A stretch of 64,000 bases of DNA from the NCBI GenBank assembly GCA_011032825.1, contig JAADJZ010000001.1:2480001-2544000 (forward strand), read 5' to 3'. Position 1 is the first letter of the stretch, and every line of letters starts with the position of its first letter. The DNA comes from Massariosphaeria phaeospora. Taxonomy: Eukaryota > Ascomycota > Dothideomycetes > Pleosporales. The translations under genes were made by a program, and so were the position numbers. The notes beneath the pieces are model-generated. The model had not been told where the DNA came from, made no database searches, and worked only from the letters and a program-made list of their open reading frames with translations. This document shows, one piece after another, positions 34,601-44,557 of the stretch.

Positions 34601-36720
34601 TTTAAGTGCTTAACTGCTTTTCGGCTAACATAGCTAAACATTTAATGCGCTGTTTCTTAACTAACGCTTCGTTTTTTTTTTTGTTTTTTTAAGAGTTTGG
34701 TGTACTAAGTAGCGTACACTAATATTAACGCTAGCTTAGCTCGCTAAGCTCTTTTTATATCAACGAGCTAGTGCTTGTTTTTATACTAAAGTAAACAAAT
34801 TACGTTTAAAGCTTTTTTCTAATACAAACAGTTTCTACTTAAGTTAAAATAGATACTAAGAAATTAGCTTTGCAACAGACTAACGACGCTTGTAAAAAAG
34901 CTAAAAATATAAGCTACCTACGTAAGCTTTATTCTTTTTTCTTTTGTTAAAGTCTTAACTTTAATTACTGATTTACTTTACTTTTTTACTTAAGCAAGAA
35001 CTTTGCTTGCATATACAACATCTAAAGTTTTACTTTTTTATATTGTAATTTAATTTACTGCTTTTATATTTGTAACGTAGTAGTTTAAGCTAAAGTTAAA
35101 AATCTACTTTGTAAGTAGTAGTAGAGCTAATAGCTTTGTAGCTGCAACTGTTTATAGTATTACATTAACATGTAGCTTATTGCGCGCTAGCTGTTTATTG
35201 TCTATACTAATTACAAACGTACTCTAGATCTTAGCCTACGCTTTTTTTTTTTAAAGTTTTTTTTTACCGCTTTTAGAGCGTTGGCTGTTAAGTTTAAAGT
35301 AAAGCTATTTTAAAGTTTTGTAAACTTTTTTTAGATTGCTTATATTAGCTTCTAGCTCTTTGCACGTACTACTAGGTTAACGTACGAGTAAAGTAGTAAA
35401 TAAGTATAAGTTAAGTTAAAGTTAAGTTAGCTTACGTAAAACTCTAGTGCTAACTTAACTTATACCTACGCTAAAACGTTTTAGCGTAGGTATAAGTTAA
35501 GTTAGCACAGAACTCTACAATTTTATATTTTAATATATTTTCTTTTTATAATTATAACAGCTAGTTATAATAGGTTTATTAACCTAAAAGTAGTACCTAT
35601 AACTTAACTTTAACTTACGCTTTAATTACTCTAACTTAACTTTAACTCTAGGTTTGTGCAACTCTAACTTAACTTATACTCAATAATAAGTACTTTCTAC
35701 TTATTCGCTAGCGTACGTACGAGTAGCTTTTAAACTTATAGTACTACTTATTAAAGTACTTTAGTATGTACAGTTTTGCATAAGCTTAAGCTAGCAGTAA
35801 ATTTCTTGCCTAAGCTGCAGCTAGCGTTTTTTAATTGCTGCTGCTACTTGCTACTTCGAGCGTAGCAAACGTTTCTAGCTCTAACGCTATCGACCGTGTA
35901 CAGCAATAGTATAATTTAAATTTTGCAATTAGATTTGTAATTAGTAGAAAATTCTTATTTTTTTACTCTTTCTTAATAAGGTTTTGCAGCTAGGTAGCTA
36001 ACTAGCTATTACTAAAACTTTTAATTTACAGAATAAACTTTTTTTGCGCTTTGTTGCTAGCTATTTTCGACATGCTAGCCTTTGTAAAGAGTTGAGTAAT
36101 TACTACCTACTCGTTAGACTAAGCGTTTAAATTAGCTTTTTTTAGCTTTATACAAACTGCTTTGTACTAAGCTCTTAGCTAATAATTCTTTTTTTTAGTT
36201 GATAAGCAAAAGTACTTTTTTAGCGTTTGTAGCTAGCTGTATGCGTTTGCACAGTTGAGTATAAAATCTAAGTACTTAATATCAATTGTTTGCACAATCT
36301 TTAGGCTTAGGTTTTAAAAAGCTTTCTTTTTTGTAAGCTACTTAGCTTTATTTTAATCAAATTGTCTAGCTTAAAAGTTGTACGTAGCGAGCTTTGCTGC
36401 TGTTAAGTCTAGAATATCAATCTACTTGTCTAGCTAAGAATTTCTAAATCTCTTTACTTTAAGCTTAACTAGTTTTTTATTCTTTAGCTTTTTTAGCTTT
36501 TTGGCGTTAGATCTAGATTAACATATTTCTATAGACTATTTTAGTTTGCAAAGATTTTTTTTGTAAAAAGCTATTTCAACTAGTTGTCTAGCTTTTTAAA
36601 AGTAACTAACGCTTTTGCTACCTGCATTTTTTGCTCTTAAGTAGTTATTACTTTGCTAAATTTGCTTTTAGTGTTGAGTATCGTTAAACGAGTAAACGCA
36701 GCGATTAAATAAAAGCTTTT
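31620..36720 (-). pseudogene. gag-pol pseudogene of Copia C2
   Basis: A mirror image of the C1 coding region. The RT active site near 32675-32705 reads YVNN in place of YVDD on the minus strand. The integrase region lies around 33900-34700 and gag around 35800-36650. MITE4 interrupts it at 35389. RIP changes differ from those in C1, so the two copies were mutated at least partly independently. Not functional. Confidence 0.8.
35389..35715. mobile_element. hAT-type MITE copy 4 (327 bp) in Copia C2
   Basis: The ends are TAAAGTAGTAAATAAG (left) and TACGCTAGCGAATAAG (right, reverse complement), with perfect 8-bp TSD CGTACGAG at 35381-35388 and 35716-35723. The matching position in C1 (about 20920-20940) is unoccupied. 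Same length and inner palindrome as copy 3. Confidence 0.93.
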
Positions 36721-36731
36721 AAGCTCATAAC

Positions 36732-36877
36732 TATAACAGTGCAACTAAAAAAAAAAAAAAAAAAAAAACTGCGCTTAATTAACTGCTTAAGGTGAAGTAA
36801 GCTACATATATAGATAGTTGTACATAAGCTATTTTAACTTGTACTAAAGTAGGTCTAAGCAAGCTTAAACCGTTACA
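36732..36877 (-). repeat. 5' LTR of Copia C2 (146 bp)
   Basis: It contains an uninterrupted run of 22 A (36747-36768; poly-T on the coding strand), like the C1 5' LTR and unlike both 3' LTRs. The inner end is followed on the minus strand by the primer-binding site GTTATGAGC (36723-36731 on plus: GCTCATAAC). Confidence 0.9.
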
Positions 36878-39800
36878 AAAGAAAAAGCGCTAAGAGAATT
36901 CAATTATGAAATTTCTCGAACAATTGCCTCAAGGCATATTTATTTAATCTCGAACTGCTTAACGCTGCACGATTGATTGAGAGCGCTTAAAAAGCACCTT
37001 TGCTCAAGCACCTTAGAGCGAAATTATTAGCTAAGAGCTTACTACTAGGAGCTACTTACTTTGCCAAAGAAAAGCAACTTAAATACCTAGTTTGAGAACT
37101 AGCTAGATACGACGCAACTAATAAAAAAAGCAGCGTTACCTAAGATTGCAAGAAACAAAGCTTAAAAGAATTTTATTCGAGCAATTAGAAGCTTCGATAA
37201 GAGCTAGGCAACCTACTAGCTAACGAAGCTAGTACGAAAGAATTAGAAAGAAATAGAGTTTACAAGAATATTTAACCTCGTAGCTAAGTATCAATTCTAC
37301 TATCAACGCGTACAACTAATTGCTTTTAGCCTAGAAAGCTTTGCTTCGCTTAGCGTTGCTAAGAACGAGCATTAAAGCGTCTAAAGCGTTTAAAGCGTTT
37401 AGAATAGAAACAAAAGTAAGCAAACTTCTACTTGCGTATGTAGAGAACAACACAAGTTTCAAAACTGCTTATACGTTAATTATGCTCGTAGGCGCTTTAG
37501 CTAAAAGCCTAATCAACAAATTGTTAGAAAGTTTGATAAGCTTAGAGCGAGGCAATTATACAAAGTCTTGATTCTACAGCGAGTAAAAGCGCGGCTTAAG
37601 AATTAAGCTTAGAACTAAGAAAGTTTGCATAACGATAGAAAGCTTTAAGTAGTAAGTAGCTTAAGCTCGTACGCAGTGCTGCAAACTGCTATTACCTCAA
37701 AAGCTAAAAATCAGCCGCCTTTTATTAATCGATAGATACTTGATCTAGGCTCAAACGCTTATGTAGCTAACTCTAGATCGTTTGAATAGAAAACAACAGC
37801 TTAAGCGCAGCCAAAAGAGTGCGTGTATGCAGAAAGCTAGCTACTTTAGATTAAAAAATAGAGTAAAGTAAAGCTACAAGTAAATACGCTATTCAAAAAG
37901 CAGCCGTTTAGGCTTACCTATGTAGCTTATATTCTAGAATTCTTTACAAATGTAGTAGGCACGTTCGCTTTCTAGATTACTGCAAGTAGTAGTAGTAGTA
38001 TTAGAATATCGATTCAAGCTTTCGTACAAGAAAAAGAAGCTTTTGGAACTTAGCAGTAAGCACGCTTATAAGCTCCTCGGCTATGCGAGCTATAAAGCAA
38101 TTTCTTATCTCTTTTACAACGTTAAGGAAGTAAGAATAGCTTAGAAGAATTAGCAATTAACGTCGTAGAAGAATTGCGAGGTTTGCATTAAAGCAAAGCT
38201 TTACAAGCTTATTAGCAAGCGTACGCCTTAGAAAGTAGCTACACAACTTTTCTATCGCATTGAAATAAATTTTATACAGCTCTAGAAGCGAGGAGAGTAG
38301 TGCTACAATAGAAATTAGTAGCTACTTTATGCAGTAGATTAGAACGCAAAGTAGCATAAAAGCACTTGCTTACTTGATAAATTAGAACCTACGCTTAAGC
38401 AAGCAGTTAAGCGCTTGCTTGCTAAAATCAAACAACAATTTAGTTAGGTTGTAATAGTTATTAGGCTTAATAGTAAGCTAGGATATTTAGCTCTGTACGA
38501 GTTACTTAGAGATCTCGAAATCGCAATTGAAACTTAAGCTTTATATACTAAGAAGCAGAATAGTAGAACAAAGCGAGCTAGAGCGACAATTATCGTACAA
38601 GCGCAAGCGATTAGAATTAAAGCCTATTTGCCAAAGAAGCTATCGAACGAGTGTGTAATAATAGCGATATACCTGCTAAATAGAACTTTTGTAAAAGCTT
38701 TCGACTAGAGAACTTCGTTTGAAGCAGTACATAAAGTAAAGCTATTTCTAGCTTATGTTAATAAGATAGAAGCTACGGCGTACGCTTTCAATTATACTCT
38801 TAAGCGAGAAAATAAGCTCGAATCAAAAGCTTTCGTAGAGTAGCTCGTTGGCTATAACTTAACTAATATCTACAGAATCTAGATGCCTACGCTAAGCAAG
38901 GTAATTAAGACTAGAAACGTCGTGTTCATGCGCATAGAACTATTAAAAAGAAAAAACTACTCTAACGAGAAAACGCTTAGGCAGCTTGTTACTATGCTAG
39001 ATATCGAAGACCTACTTGCATTAGATAAAGAAATTGAACAAGCTTTCTACCTGCTAACTCGGCATGCGATCGAGAGAATCGAAGAAAATAAAAAAGCTAA
39101 AAATTAACTTATTAGTAAGCTCTATTAGTAGAAGAAAGCAACTTAAGAATTTAGCAAGAAATTTTAAAGCTTTCTAAGCCCTAAAGAAACGCTAGAGCTA
39201 GAAGAAACGCTAGAGCCTAAAGAAACGCTAGAGTTAGATTAAATCTATTAGAATAATTAAGCAGAGATTGCTAGCAGCTTAATGCCTCGAGGCTAGCAGG
39301 CGATACAAGAAAATTAGAAAGCATTTAATCGTATAAGCAACAACGCTTCTAGAAGAAATAAAATCAACAGTTAGCTTAATTAGAAAAATATTATTACTAG
39401 TAGAAAATTGAGAAAGTAGCTAGGAGCTTATGTAACTTCGTTTATAAGCTTGATTAATACAGCAGCTTTAAGCAAGCTATCTAGAGATCTATTGAAGTAG
39501 AAGTTGCATCGCGATTAATTACCTCCGCTACCAAAGCGATAAAAAAATCTTTTGAACTACCTATTCTCTTAGAAGTTTATTTAGGCAGCAGAACTAGAGC
39601 TCGATAGCTGTTTTACAAAAAGCTGCTTTGCCTTGACATTAGCGAAAGAAAAAGAAGTGCAAGAAGAGATACTGCTTCTAATGTAGCTTTTCTCGTACAA
39701 GTTCGACAAGAACGGCTACCTCTACAAATTCAAAGCAAGGCTAGTAGTAAAAAGAAATTTCTAGAACAACTAGAGCGATACGTACGCTGCTACCTTAGCT

Positions 39801-41340
39801 GCTTAAGTATTTAAGTTCCTAATAGCAATTACTGCTGCCTTTGGACTAATTGCCTACTAATACAATGTCCTAAACGCCTTTCTTAACGCGACTCTCAATC
39901 GAAAGCTATATGCTCGATTCTTTGAGGAATTTGTACAAGATCTAGAGAAGCTCTTTAAGCTCAAGCGAGCTCTATATAGACTAAAAAACGCACCTCTGCT
40001 CTAGTACGAGCACCTCAAGAAAACGTTAAAGAAGCTAGGCTTTAGGCTAGTTGAGAAAGTGCAGTGCTTTTTTACAAGCAACAGGCTTATTGTATTCTTC
40101 TATGTTAACGATATTGTTGTACTCGTTTATCTATTTTATTTCTCGCATTACCTGCAGTTCGAGCAGGAGCTTAAGAAAGAATATAAGATCAAATCTCTCG
40201 AAAAGCTGCGTTGGTTCCTTAGCATTCGAGTACTAAGGAATAAGCCTAAGAGGAGAATCTACCTAATACAGGACTCGTTCATCGATAAGGTTACCTTAAA
40301 ATTTGAGATTAATGCTAGCAATCGAGCGACAGGAGCTCTACTAGTCGAGGAATATCTCAAGGCTAGCTCTAAGCCTTAGAACGATTAATGAACGAGAACG
40401 TACTAGCAGCTCGTAGGCTCGCTGGCCTATATATCGACGTTCACTCGCTCTAATGTAGCGAGAGCTTATTCTGTACTCGCAAGGCACCTCTAGAACCCTA
40501 GGCAAAAGCACTTTAGCGCCGCGTACCAAGTGTAGCGATACCTGCTTAAGACAAAGTTTCTTGCGATTAGTGCCTTAGGAGATATCCTACAGAACAGCTA
40601 CTATTTCACGAAGCCTTAGGAGGCAGGAGAGGAGCTGATATTTTATAGCGCATTAGATGCAGCGTTTGCAGATGACCCTAAGAGAAAGAGCTCTCAAGGC
40701 TATCTATTTAGCCTGTACGGCTTACTTATCGATTGGAAAGCTACCGTACAAAGGTCGGTTACCAAATCGACAACTAAGGCTAAGCTGCTAGCTCTTTCCT
40801 TAGCAGGCAGCGAGCTTATGTAGTAGAAGAAGCTGTTCAAGCACGTTAACTTTGAGCTTGGGATTCGCTCTACTCTCTTCTGTAATAACTAGCAAACAGT
40901 TGGAATTATCAACAAAGCAGAGGACCAACTCAACACGAAGATAAGGCACGTGGATACTTATCAAATGTCACGGTTTAGAGTCTCTTCTACCTCACGTGTA
41001 GTGGCGCCTCACCTACGCTGAGGTGCGACTACCCATCCTGCACTAGCGCTGTTTACAGCCACTCATGTATATCTACGTTCGTAGCTACACACAATACAAC
41101 CTCAGTTCAATTCTCAATTCGCTACGCACTGCTTGCACTTACTGTGACATCAAATGTGGCTACGTCAGGAGGCAGAGGCTGGCTAGCTTCAGGTAAACTG
41201 GATGGCTACAAATCAGATGCCAGCCGACGGCCTTACTAAGTTCCTTAGTAGCCAGAAGCACTCTACCTTCGTAGAGCAGCTAGGCTTTATTGATATCAGC
41301 GAACAGATCCAAGGACACTCAGAGAGTGAGGAGAACTCTT
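36878..41340 (+). pseudogene. gag-pol pseudogene of Copia H
   Basis: The protease motif ILDLGSNAYVAN lies at about 37727-37771 (family DSGSNTHV; G at 60880 reads the same DLGSNTHV type). The linker between integrase and RT at 38883-39107 is open (VTMLDIEDLLALDKEIEQAF). RT runs about 39640-40380, with FYVNDIVVL at 40098-40124 (YVDD with one Asp to Asn) and the well-kept segment ELKKEYKIKSLEKLRWFLSIR. RNase H spans about 40620-41200, with HVDTYQ at 40948-40965 just before the nested solo LTR and MWLRQ after it. The tail reads ADGLTKFLSSQKHSTFVEQL. In-frame TAG codons remain even in the well-kept part. 36878-37340 has no recognised motif. Confidence 0.82.
40966..41149 (+). repeat. Solo LTR of Copia family G (184 bp) nested in H
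   Basis: It begins TGTCACGGTTTAGAG and ends TACTGTGACA, flanked by the perfect 5-bp TSD TCAAA (40961-40965 and 41150-41154). It is homologous to the 164-bp LTR at 59282-59445 (shared TGTCACGGTTTA start, CTAGCGCTGT middle and CGCACTGCTTGCACT near the end). It splits the RNase H codons of H. Confidence 0.9.
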
Positions 41341-41396
41341 ACTCTCTATATTAGCTATAGTCTAGCTTTGTTTGTTTCACTGCAGCTGAGGGGGTG

Positions 41397-41531
41397 TGTC
41401 AGCATCTATGCCTACTCAGGAGTAGCGTGTTTCATTACTGATTATGTAACAGGAGGATATATATTCGCTCTCTCGATAGTCTCTATCAATACAACCAACT
41501 ACTTCCTCAATCTCCTCCTCACATGTTGACA
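41397..41531 (+). repeat. 3' LTR of Copia H (135 bp)
   Basis: It begins TGTCAGCATC, directly after the polypurine run TGAGGGGGTG, and ends CATGTTGACA. It lies next to the 3' end of the LysM gene and may supply or disturb that gene's 3' untranslated region. Confidence 0.8.
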
Positions 41532-41789
41532 ATAAAAGAGAAGGCTCCGACTACGCTTTGGTGCAGACCAGAGCGTCGAGCCACAAGTTTGAGCAGCCCG
41601 CGTTGACTGCCGTGTTCCACCTACGGAAGTTGGCGACGGTGATACTGGCCTTTGAGGCGATGGCATCGCACGAATCGCCGGAGACGACCTGGTAGTAGCG
41701 GGTGCAGCCCGAGACTATGCCGGGCATGGGCGTGGCGGCGTTGGGGGTTCCGACGCAAGCGTAGTAGTCGACCAAGAGGTTGTTGCAGC

Positions 41790-41842
41790 CTACGGCAGTC
41801 AGTGAGTGAGCGAGAGATGAGGAGAGTGCTGTGGGTACATAC
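41790..41842 (-). other. Intron of the LysM gene (53 bp)
   Basis: On the minus strand GTATGTACCC opens the intron and CTGCCGTAG closes it, with CTCACTGAC as a likely branch site. Removal joins the fourth LysM module (INSS) to CNNLLVDYYACVG, restoring the module's pattern. Confidence 0.85.
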
Positions 41843-42474
41843 TGGAGTTGATTTGGGTGTTGAACCTACGGAGCTGAGCGACGGTGATTGTGTTCTTGGC
41901 GGCAACATTGTCACAAGAGTCACCCGATCGGATCTTGTACCACTTGTTGCAGTTAGACACGGCGCCTGGCAGGGCGGGGGAGTTGCTGGGCGTGGGTGGA
42001 GGAGTAGTGGGCACGGATCCAGGAACACCAATGCAGATGTAGTAGTCAAGCCAGAGGTTGGAGCAGGAAGCGTTGATCTCGGTGTTCCAGGACTTCAGTT
42101 GGGCATTGCTTATACCGCTCTTTTGGGCGATAGAGTCGCAACCATCGCCAGACTGAACCTTGTGGAAGCGATTGCAGTTTCCTACGACACCAGGCATGAG
42201 GGGAGAGTTGCTGGGAGAGGGACCGGTGGTGGTAGTGGTGGGCGGGGTAGTAGCACCAGGAACGCGAACACAGACATAGTAATCAAGCCAGAGGTTGGAG
42301 CAGGAAGCGTTGATCTCGGTGTTCCAGGACTTGAATTGCGCGGTGGTGATGCCGTTCTTCTGGGCGATGGAATCACAACCGTCGCCGGACTGGACCTTGT
42401 GGAAACGGTCACAGTTTTCTACAATACCAGGCATGGCGGGGGAGTTGCTGGGATTGGGTGGCGTGGTGGTGCTG

Positions 42475-42533
42475 GTAGAAGTACGGATGGTAGAAGTCCG
42501 GATGGTGGAAGTCCGGATGGTGGAAGCTGGAGG
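42475..42533 (-). repeat. 15-bp coding minisatellite in the LysM linker (4 units)
   Basis: Tandem units of the type GTGGAAGTCCGGATG (plus strand) encode repeats of the pentapeptide STIRT in the Pro/Thr-rich linker between modules 1 and 2. The unit is a multiple of three, so copy-number change keeps the frame. Confidence 0.8.
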
Positions 42534-43023
42534 CGTTGTCGGTCGGGCGGACGTGGCCGTAGGTGAAGGAGGGAGAGTAGTCTGACCTCCGTCGTCCGTG
42601 TACTCGCCGACGACGCAGTACGACTTGCCGGCCTGAAGGTTGGGACATGTCAAGCCTGGGTTGAGCTTGGTGAACTCTTCAACCGAAATACCCCAGGAGG
42701 CGGACATGTTATCGCAGGTCTCGCCGGCCTCTGCCTGGGTGTCAAAATAACAAGTGACACCACGGCGGGCGATGACGGGCCTCAATCTGCCGGCCGACAC
42801 AAGGTCCAGGCCGAGGTTGGCACAGTTGCTATCAATCAAATCAATCAGGCCGAGGGCCTCGGCCTGATTTGACTGGTGTTTCCAAGGAGGGTGAATTGAT
42901 TTGATTGACTGATTGCTCAGCAGCTCTCGGCCTGATTGAGATCAGATTGATAGACTGCAAACAGATTGATAGACTGCAGTCCAAATAGCGGAAATTGCCG
43001 GCAGATGGGAGGGAGGTTAGATT

Positions 43024-43470
43024 TGTATGAGATTAACTAGGCACTATCACCCCAGTCCTATATACTGTACAATTGATCAATTGCCTCTTCAGTAAGCGGA
43101 GTCGTAGTCTTATCCTTGAAGCTAGCTCTGAGCCAGCATCGTACACAGTGAATTGCCGCGAGTAATTGAGGCGACAGAGCTCTACGCTTTGGCTCTAGGA
43201 GATTGCCAACCTTGCTAAACATACGCTCACACTCACAGCTAGATGCCGGAATTGATAGTACGTCAATAGCCAGCTAGCTGAGGTTAGGATAGAGCTGCTT
43301 CATGCCTATCCAATAGGCAATCGGGTCAATTGAATGGGGGTGATCTGATAGGAGATAAGGCTCTCGTTTCCAAAGCTCAAACTCGTTACTACTATTAGCA
43401 ACTGCTCTGCCTTGTACTGGATTTGTGAGGAGATCAATGCTTGCTTGTATATCCAATACCTTAACTTTCT
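43024..43470 (-). pseudogene. hAT1 transposase C-terminal (hATC dimerisation) remnant
   Basis: The minus strand reads DPIAYWIGMKQLYPNLS, then TAG, then LAIDVLSIPASSCECERMFS, LEPKRRALSPQLLAAIHC and ends EEAIDQLYSI. This is the hAT C-terminal dimerisation domain (W..YP.LS.LA.D.LSIPAS...ER.FS). The internal TAG sits at a Gln position and is shared with hAT2. The fragment is part of a deleted transposase and cannot act alone. Confidence 0.88.
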
Positions 43471-43789
43471 TGCGCAGGCGTCTTAAATCTAGAGTCTCTT
43501 TCAGCTTGTACTCACTCCATAGCGCCTAAAAAGCGGCATCTGATGAGGCAATCCACCCAGGTTGATCTGCCTATGAGTTTTGACAGTAGAACTTCGTGTT
43601 TAGGTGTAGTATCGTAGCGGCGTAGTACGCTAGCAAGTTATTAAGTTTATTTTAGTACTTTTAAAGCTTTTGCTATGCTGCGTATATGTTGATAGCTAGA
43701 TAGTCCTCTGGCGAGTTCTCTTCGTTGTAATTGACGCTTTTGTATTGCTGCGCAATCTGGGCAGCAGATGAAGTTGATGTGCTAACGTC

Positions 43790-44191
43790 GTACAACCTAG
43801 CGCCGCCTCTATCTATTGTTTTATTCTTATGACAGTACGCGCACACGAAAAGTATCTAATCAGAGACCTAGCGGAGGCATACGCGATAGCTATGGCCATA
43901 AATCCACGACTTCCGGTGTTTCTGTGTACGCAGCGGCGCCATATAGTCGGGTAACCGCTCCTAGTCAATCTCATCAAAGTTATCTTCAAATCGCGCGTTG
44001 AGAGCTTTGTCGGGGGCAGGCAATTCACCCTCTGTAGCAGATGGAGCGACTGAGGTTGCAGGCGATGAATCACAGCGCTCACGCATCTCTACTTCGAAAG
44101 TTTGGGTACTCTGTGTATCGGCGGCGGCAGCTGCGGCGGCAGCGCGCCTACGGCGGCAAGGGGGCATCGTAAATACAGCTAATAGAGGCAA
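43790..44191 (-). pseudogene. hAT1 transposase N-terminal remnant with BED-like zinc finger
   Basis: ATG at 44191 starts MPLLAVFTMPPCRRRRAAAA (Arg/Ala-rich). The frame continues to ALNARFEDNFDEID and then TAG. Past that stop it goes on as APLRTQKHRKSWIYGHSYRV and FVCAYCHKNKT, a BED-type DNA-binding finger context common at the N-terminus of hAT transposases. The deletion junction lies near 43760-43775. Further TAG codons at Gln positions are shared with hAT2. Confidence 0.75.
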
Positions 44192-44557
44192 TTGACAGTG
44201 ATGGGCGAAAATTTGCAGGTGCCGAGTACTCAGGGGCGTGCGCTACACTAGTTGACTCGTACGTCTGCCGATCGGGAGCCAAAATAAACACCAGAAATCC
44301 TATCACGAACTCGCTATACGCTAATCTCTACGGCCTCAAAAACGGCCCCATCTGTACGAGTACAATCTGGGCCCTTTGGCCACCTCAGATCTCTAATGGA
44401 GAAAACAATCAATCCGTTTCCAACTTTCCAATCAGGCCGGCCATCACTGATTAATTTGACTGCAAAAAATCAAGAGAGTGAATTGAATTGATTGACTGGT
44501 TACATAATCAATCAATCAATCAGTCGACTGCAACAGGACTGATTGATAGCATCTGTG

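Larger units (their letters stand above)
31465..36877 (-). mobile_element. Ty1/Copia element C2 (5.4 kb), inverted copy of C1
   Basis: The 146-bp LTRs at 31465-31610 and 36732-36877 have the TGTAAC/GTTACA ends of C1 with single transitions. The coding strand is minus. It carries MITE4 (35389-35715) at a different site from MITE3 in C1. Flanking pentamers TTTGT and AAAGA do not match, so no TSD is visible. With C1 it forms a pair of 5-kb inverted repeats around a 6.6-kb spacer (24843-31464). Confidence 0.9.
36878..41531 (+). mobile_element. Ty1/Copia element H, 5'-truncated, less RIP-damaged at its 3' end
   Basis: It carries Copia gag-pol on the plus strand and one LTR at its 3' end (41397-41531, TGTCAG..TTGACA) with the purine tract GCTGAGGGGGTG before it. 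No 5' LTR is found. The element begins abruptly at the outer LTR of C2. Up to about 39.8 kb it is strongly AT-rich; from there to the LTR it is close to normal GC. It ends 19 bp from the stop codon of the LysM gene. A solo LTR of family G is nested at 40966-41149. Confidence 0.85.
41551..42820 (-). pseudogene. Five-LysM secreted chitin-binding protein gene, main part (split by hAT1)
   Basis: The 3' part of a gene whose first 17 codons lie at 44558-44608, on the far side of hAT1. Exons are 41843-42820 and 41551-41789, separated by a 53-bp intron (41790-41842; GTATGT donor, CCGTAG acceptor); the stop is TAG. Without hAT1 the product would be about 419 aa. LysM-type modules fall near residues 38-88, 151-201, 230-280, 305-354 and 369-419, with Cys pairs and SGDSCD/SGDGCD..I..W/FN..IN..CSNLWLD signatures, joined by Pro/Thr linkers. 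Modules 2 and 3 are almost identical. Family role: LysM domains bind chitin oligosaccharides; secreted fungal forms protect hyphae or sequester chitin fragments. The frame itself has no RIP damage. Confidence 0.88.
42821..44557 (-). mobile_element. hAT1: internally deleted non-autonomous hAT transposon (1737 bp)
   Basis: Terminal inverted repeats CACAGTTGCTATCAATCA (left) and CACAGATGCTATCAATCA (right, reverse complement) are flanked by the perfect 8-bp TSD GAGGTTGG (42813-42820 and 44558-44565), the hAT hallmark. It matches hAT2 (48059-57980) in inverse orientation at both ends but lacks about 1.3 kb of its interior. GC is near normal. It is inserted in the signal-peptide codons of the LysM gene. 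Confidence 0.93.

Noticed and set aside
19426..36877. Simple inversion between C1 and C2 as the cause of the missing TSDs
   Set aside because: Swapping and complementing the inner flanks gives GAAAA/ACAAA and GCGTA/AAAGA, which still do not match.
41621..42648. Long open frames on both strands over the LysM gene (for example 41652-42566 plus)
   Set aside because: They are shadows of the GC-rich LysM frame. They are Arg/Gly/Ser-rich with no domain, while the minus-strand frame has five LysM modules and a good intron.
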